From Jutongia huaianensis (lineage in GTDB: Bacteria > Bacillota > Clostridia > Lachnospirales > Lachnospiraceae), in the NCBI RefSeq assembly GCF_014384985.1, contig NZ_JACRSX010000002.1, positions 248,001 through 312,000 of the forward strand: DNA of 64,000 nucleotides. The letters are read 5' to 3'. A program made the translations under genes and the position numbers. The notes beneath the pieces were generated by a model. The model was not told the origin of the DNA. It searched no databases and was given only the letters and a program-made list of their open reading frames with translations. Below are positions 60,193-64,000 of this stretch, one piece after another. The number at the start of each line of letters is the position of its first letter. The stretch's first letter is position 1.

Positions 60193-60221
60193 ACAGATTC
60201 CAAGAAAGGCATGGTATCGCT

Positions 60222-60881
60222 ATGAGTGAATTAGCACCGTCAATATTGTCAGCCGATTTTACGCATTTGGGTGAGCAGCTGCATACCCTGGAGAAAAGTG
60301 GTACAAAAGTTCTTCATATTGATGTGATGGATGGGGCATTTGTACCGTCGATTTCTTTTGGTATGCCTGTGATACGTTCTATACGTAAGGATTGTGGTAT
60401 GTTTTTTGATGTACATTTGATGATACAGGAGCCGGTAAGATATATCAGGGAGTTTGTGGAAGCCGGTGCTGACAGTATTACTGTCCATGTGGAGGCTTGC
60501 AGTGATATACAAAAGACCATTGATGAAATGAAACAGTATCGGATCAAGGTAGCTTTGAGTGTAAATCCGGCAACGGGGGTAGATGCAGTTCTGCCTTATC
60601 TTGATCAGATTGATATGGTTCTTGTAATGGGGGTAGAACCGGGATTTGGTGGTCAGAAATTGATACCGCAGACATTAGAGAAGGTGAAGGAGCTGGATCG
60701 GCTTCGGAAGGAAAAAGGATTATCTTATCAGATTGAGCTGGATGGAGGGGTGAACCGGGAAAATCTGACAAAGATCATAGAACATGGAACGGATATTGCC
60801 GTGGCGGGAACAGCAGTTTTTCGTGGAAACATCAGAGAAAATGTAAGGGATTTACAGGAGGTGATCGCCGGTGCTTCTTGA
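60222..60881 (+). CDS. rpe: Ribulose-phosphate 3-epimerase
   Basis: Rpe interconverts ribulose 5-phosphate and xylulose 5-phosphate in the pentose phosphate pathway. The 219-residue TIM barrel has LAPSILSADFTHL, HIDVMDGAFVPSISFG and DVHLMIQEP. Further motifs are VMGVEPGFGGQKLIP, ELDGGVNREN and VAGTAVF. All metal and phosphate-binding residues appear present. The next gene starts inside its 3' end, overlapping by 11 bases. Confidence 0.96.
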   Translation: MSELAPSILSADFTHLGEQLHTLEKSGTKVLHIDVMDGAFVPSISFGMPVIRSIRKDCGMFFDVHLMIQEPVRYIREFVEAGADSITVHVEACSDIQKTIDEMKQYRIKVALSVNPATGVDAVLPYLDQIDMVLVMGVEPGFGGQKLIPQTLEKVKELDRLRKEKGLSYQIELDGGVNRENLTKIIEHGTDIAVAGTAVFRGNIRENVRDLQEVIAGAS

Positions 60882-61716
60882 GAATATTGCACTTGGCAAA
60901 ACAATGGAGATTTATGTGGACCGGGACGGATATCGGTATCGTCTGGTCAGCAAGGTCGAAAAAACGGGAGTGAAAAAAATCTGTCTGACAGCGATTATGG
61001 CTGGTGGCAGAGCCTTTAAATTTCGTCCGGAGGATAAAATACGTCTGGTATACCGCAGCGAGGACCAGATGTGGGAGTGGCTTAATGTAAAGGCGGGACT
61101 GGCAATGCTGGATGATGAACCTGTTCATTACTTTGAGATTGTGAATAAGGGACAGTCATTTAACCGCAGGCAGGCATACCGGGTGAACATTGATGCCGAT
61201 GTGGAAATTGGATTTTATCAGGTTCCGGGCAACAGACAGAGACTGTCTTATGTGCCCCTCGTAAAAGAGGAGTATGAGGCATTTGTCGATGGAAACGGCG
61301 TTGAACTGGAGCGGGAAGAGGATGACCGATCCGGTAAGGTGTTTATAGAAAAAAGATTGCGAATGGTTCCCATGAAGGAAGCGGAGGAGAGAAAGATCCG
61401 AGGCTTTGTTCATGATATCAGTGAAACCGGGATGGGATTTTACAGCAATGAGCTTTTGGAAATTGAAAACAGTTTTTACACAAGGATCCCTTCAGATTAT
61501 GGTCCATTGCAGGTTCGATGCAGCATTGTACGAGTGGATGATCATCCAAAAGGAAACCGCAGATTCCGTTATTATTATGGCTGTATTTATGAAGAATCTG
61601 ATCAGAAGCTGATTCGTTATATTTATGATGTACAACGCAGACAGATTCAGAAACAGAGAGATCGCAGGGAATTTGAGGCTTCTGTAAGAGAAATCAGGAG
61701 AGAACGGAATAAATAA
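60871..61716 (+). CDS. PilZ-domain (YcgR/YpfA-like) c-di-GMP receptor protein
   Basis: The 281-residue protein has an N-terminal YcgR-like beta domain (about 1-100, with LGKTMEIYVDRDGYRY and KIRLVYR). The PilZ domain (about 100-260) shows the two c-di-GMP-binding motifs: RRQAYRVNI (RxxxR) and VHDISETGMGFYS (DxSxxG). An insert of about 45 charged residues lies between them. The C-terminus is a basic helical tail. The GTG start has an ideal AGGAGGTG site within rpe, so translation is coupled. The usual Firmicute order goes from rpe directly to thiN, so this gene is an insertion in the operon. It probably binds c-di-GMP; the target is unknown. No flagellar genes are nearby. Confidence 0.85.
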   Translation: MLLENIALGKTMEIYVDRDGYRYRLVSKVEKTGVKKICLTAIMAGGRAFKFRPEDKIRLVYRSEDQMWEWLNVKAGLAMLDDEPVHYFEIVNKGQSFNRRQAYRVNIDADVEIGFYQVPGNRQRLSYVPLVKEEYEAFVDGNGVELEREEDDRSGKVFIEKRLRMVPMKEAEERKIRGFVHDISETGMGFYSNELLEIENSFYTRIPSDYGPLQVRCSIVRVDDHPKGNRRFRYYYGCIYEESDQKLIRYIYDVQRRQIQKQRDRREFEASVREIRRERNK

Positions 61717-61717
61717 T

Positions 61718-62398
61718 ATGTTGGGAAAAGTTTTATTGATTACCGGAGGAGAAGTGGACCTGGAATTTGTCCGGAAATATATTGATTCGATCAGCTATGA
61801 TACGGTGATCTGTGCAGATTCCGGATTAAATACGGCATATCGTCTGAAACTCCCTGTGCACTATTTTATGGGGGATTTTGACAGTGTGACCCCACAAATT
61901 CTGGAATCTTACCGGAATGGAACAGTGGCCGGATCGGAAGCCTGTGAATGGGTGCGTTATCCTAAAGAAAAGGATTATGTTGACACACAGCTTGTGATAG
62001 AATGGATTTTGGAAAAAGGAGCATTAGAGATTCATATTCTGGGAGCAACCGGAGGAAGACTTGATCATTTTCTGGCCAATGTAAATATTCTGATGCTTCC
62101 GTTAAAAAAAGGAGTTCCGGCGTATATTGCAGATCCACAGAACAGGATCCGGCTGATGGATCAAACCCTGCAGATCCGGCGTGAGGATTTTTATGGAAAG
62201 TATTTATCTCTGCTTCCTCTTACCACACAGGTCACAGGCGTTACATTACAGGGGCTGAAGTATCTTATAGAGGATTATACTTTAGAGGTGGGGATTGCCC
62301 GTGCAATCAGCAATGAGATGGATGAAAGCTCAGATGCTGCCCGGATACAGATTCAATCAGGTGTCCTCATCGTTGTCGAATCAAAAGACAGATCATAA
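61718..62398 (+). CDS. thiN: Thiamine pyrophosphokinase
   Basis: ThiN transfers pyrophosphate from ATP to thiamine to make the active cofactor. The 226-residue protein has ICADSGLNTAYRL, YFMGDFDSVTP, the catalytic YPKEKDYVDTQL and LGATGGRLDHFLANV, followed by the smaller thiamine-binding beta domain (about 140-226). It starts 1 base after the PilZ gene's stop and closes the operon. Confidence 0.94.
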   Translation: MLGKVLLITGGEVDLEFVRKYIDSISYDTVICADSGLNTAYRLKLPVHYFMGDFDSVTPQILESYRNGTVAGSEACEWVRYPKEKDYVDTQLVIEWILEKGALEIHILGATGGRLDHFLANVNILMLPLKKGVPAYIADPQNRIRLMDQTLQIRREDFYGKYLSLLPLTTQVTGVTLQGLKYLIEDYTLEVGIARAISNEMDESSDAARIQIQSGVLIVVESKDRS

Positions 62399-62422
62399 TA
62401 AGACAATAAAACAGATATAATA

Positions 62423-62516
62423 AAAAAGGGCAAAACCAGCGTTTTGCCCTCCAAGAATTGCTTCGCAATTCTCGTTGGCTTCCCTCTACGCTACAAGCAT
62501 TTTCCTATACACTAAT
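62423..62516 (-). repeat. Dispersed terminator-bearing repeat, copy 3 (full, inverted)
   Basis: The reverse complement matches copy 1 (10951-11047) along its whole length with only a few differences: GGGCAAAAC...GTTTTGCCC hairpin, GAATTGCTTCGCAATTCTCG inner hairpin, and the outer AAGCATTTTCCTATACACT end. The T-run is on the minus strand, so it terminates transcripts from the sodium symporter gene. The junction with thiN is convergent. Confidence 0.88.
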
Positions 62517-62532
62517 AAAAGGAGGAACGGCA

Positions 62533-63858
62533 TCAGCCGATTCCTCCTAAAATAATGCCTAAAATTAAGACAAGAAGACAGATTGGACAGTAGATATATT
62601 TACAGACCGGAAGAAACTTTCCGGTAAACCGTTTTGTTCTTCCGGTATTAACCTGGGTTTCTACATATTTCTGGCCACATACCCAGAAGAACATAACTCC
62701 TGCCAGGCCGGCACCGAGAGGACAGATATAGATCGACAAAAGATCCATCCATCCGGATACAATGCCCTGAATACAGAGGGAAATCGCCAAGGCGATAATA
62801 GCAATGATTCCACAGGATACCATGCGGTCTAAATGAAATAATTCCTGTACTGTTGCGATCGGTGCCTCATAGAGGTTAATCAGAGAGGAGAGACCGGCAA
62901 AAAAGACTGCCACAAAAAATATAATGGCGATCAGATATCCTCCCGGCATAGATTTGAATAATGCAGGAAGATAAATAAACATCAGTCCGGGACCTCCCTG
63001 GTTGAGACGGGCACCGGTAGTTGCCATAGCAGGGATGATCACGAGAGCGGCCAGGAGGGCTGCAAGGGTGTCAAATAAAGCAACTCTTCCGGCTGCTGCA
63101 GGGATATCTTCCTCGTCGGACAGATAAGATCCATAGATCAGAGTACCGTTTCCTGCAACGGATAGAGAAAAGAATGCCTGTCCCAGTGCAAAGATCCAGG
63201 TTTTTGGATCGGCAAGGGCCTTTGGTTCAATCTGAAAAATGTATTTATAGCCATTTATAGCACCCGGCTGGAAGGCTACATAAATTCCCAGAATTACAAA
63301 GAGACAGAAAAAAACGGGCATCATGATCTTATTGGCAAGTTCAATGCCAAGATTGACTCCGAATACAAGAATGACGAAACCGATGCCAAGAGCGATGATC
63401 TGCCACAGGTTATTGCCGAAGGAAGTTGCCATACTGCCAAATTCCGTTCCAAAGCCATCGGCATCTGCCGGGGCAAGAGTTGATCCGGTAAAAGATCCAA
63501 TCATATATTTCAGGATCCAGCCCATAACAACCGTATAACCAATCGCCATGGCAAGGGAGCCGAGGACGGGAATATATCCGAGGATACGACCAATCTTTTT
63601 ATGGCCCCGCATTTCGCAGGCTGTGCCAAAGGCGTCCACGGGACCGGACTTCGTAGCGCGTCCAAAGCTCATTTCTCCAATTACACCGGTAAAACCGATC
63701 AAAGCTACAAATATAAAATAGGGAAGCAGATAAGAGCCGCCGCCATACATAGAAACTCTGGTGGGGAACATCCAAAGATTCCCCATACCGACAGCCGATC
63801 CGATACAGGCAAGGATAAATCCCCATCTATTATTAAAAGATTCTCTTTTTTTCATCAT
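62533..63858 (-). CDS. Sodium:neurotransmitter symporter family (SNF/LeuT-type) transporter
   Basis: The 441-residue protein has about eleven membrane helices. The first has the SNF signature RWGFILACIGSAVGMGNLWMFP, in which the unwound residues bind substrate and sodium. Motifs ALGQAFFSLSVAGNG (helix 6 region) and FFAGLSSLINLYEAPIA (helix 8 region) follow. Bacterial members are LeuT-like amino acid importers and often have eleven rather than twelve helices. The ATG follows CGGAGGAA. It stands alone, on the minus strand, with repeat copy 3 as terminator. Confidence 0.93.
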   Translation of the reverse strand: MMKKRESFNNRWGFILACIGSAVGMGNLWMFPTRVSMYGGGSYLLPYFIFVALIGFTGVIGEMSFGRATKSGPVDAFGTACEMRGHKKIGRILGYIPVLGSLAMAIGYTVVMGWILKYMIGSFTGSTLAPADADGFGTEFGSMATSFGNNLWQIIALGIGFVILVFGVNLGIELANKIMMPVFFCLFVILGIYVAFQPGAINGYKYIFQIEPKALADPKTWIFALGQAFFSLSVAGNGTLIYGSYLSDEEDIPAAAGRVALFDTLAALLAALVIIPAMATTGARLNQGGPGLMFIYLPALFKSMPGGYLIAIIFFVAVFFAGLSSLINLYEAPIATVQELFHLDRMVSCGIIAIIALAISLCIQGIVSGWMDLLSIYICPLGAGLAGVMFFWVCGQKYVETQVNTGRTKRFTGKFLPVCKYIYCPICLLVLILGIILGGIG

Positions 63859-64000
63859 TTGTTCCTCCGGATTACAATGATCTAAATTATAGGTATTATG
63901 TCAAAAAGACACATATCCAATAGTACACCATTCAGCAGATAAAGTAAAATGAAAGTTATAAATTAAAGATACCAGAAGCACTGATCCGGTGGAAGAATGA
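63859..64000. other. Upstream region of the symporter gene
   Basis: This 142-base AT-rich stretch holds the symporter ribosome binding site. On the minus strand it has a TTGACA (63899-63904) and a TATAAT (63886-63891), too close together to form one promoter. No coding sequence is visible before the window ends. Confidence 0.4.

Overview
This 64 kb window reads as chromosomal DNA of a low-to-mid GC, mDAP-walled anaerobic Firmicute, most likely a gut Lachnospiraceae (Clostridia). The evidence is strong AGGAGG ribosome binding sites, TTGACA/TATAAT-type promoters, a CIRCE element, Firmicute gene order (priA-def-fmt-rsmB-rlmN-prpC-prkC-rsgA-rpe-thiN), a HydE-like radical SAM protein and lysine-rich Big_2 surface proteins. 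The genus is inferred. I saw no tRNA, rRNA, CRISPR array, insertion sequence or prophage.

Layout. 1-7250: end of a CvpA-like gene, queH, the riboflavin genes ribD / ribE-ribBA-ribH, a YqeG phosphatase, an AP2-domain protein and a SleB-type wall hydrolase. An FMN riboswitch with its own promoter and terminator lies between ribD and ribE, so it controls ribE-BA-H but not ribD. 7300-12858: thrC, rpsB-tsf, a DegV protein and a YoaK membrane protein. 13016-37921: a large cell-surface and exopolysaccharide region. It holds two Big_2 proteins, an unrecognised membrane protein, CpsB/Wzz/CpsD control proteins, a first polyprenyl-phosphate sugar transferase, a two-component system with an FtsX-type ABC transporter, a minus-strand polymerase/glycosyltransferase pair, a GntR regulator, a second sugar transferase, three glycosyltransferases, UDP-galactopyranose mutase and a third Big_2 protein. 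No Wzx-type flippase is visible. 37928-45741: htpG behind a promoter flanked by two CIRCE sites, then a TetR-controlled MMPL exporter plus LxxG-repeat secreted protein operon with two operators. 45884-62398: HydE-like protein, a degenerate response regulator, dapF, murE, priA, def, fmt, rsmB, rlmN, the PP2C phosphatase / PASTA kinase pair, rsgA, rpe, a PilZ protein and thiamine pyrophosphokinase. 62533-63858: an SNF-family sodium symporter on the minus strand.

Themes. A dispersed element of about 95 bp carrying an intrinsic terminator occurs three times, once at each of the three convergent gene junctions. Regulation can be read directly at several places: FMN riboswitch, dual CIRCE, paired TetR operators and a palindrome upstream of the ABC transporter. 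The points most worth a second look are the dual-CIRCE htpG promoter, the junction-specific repeat, the AP2-(decayed HNH)-AP2 protein, the tandem duplication of the ribD start region with start codons erased by G-to-A changes, the HydE-like gene translationally coupled to a pseudo-receiver regulator, and a PilZ gene inside the rpe-thiN operon.
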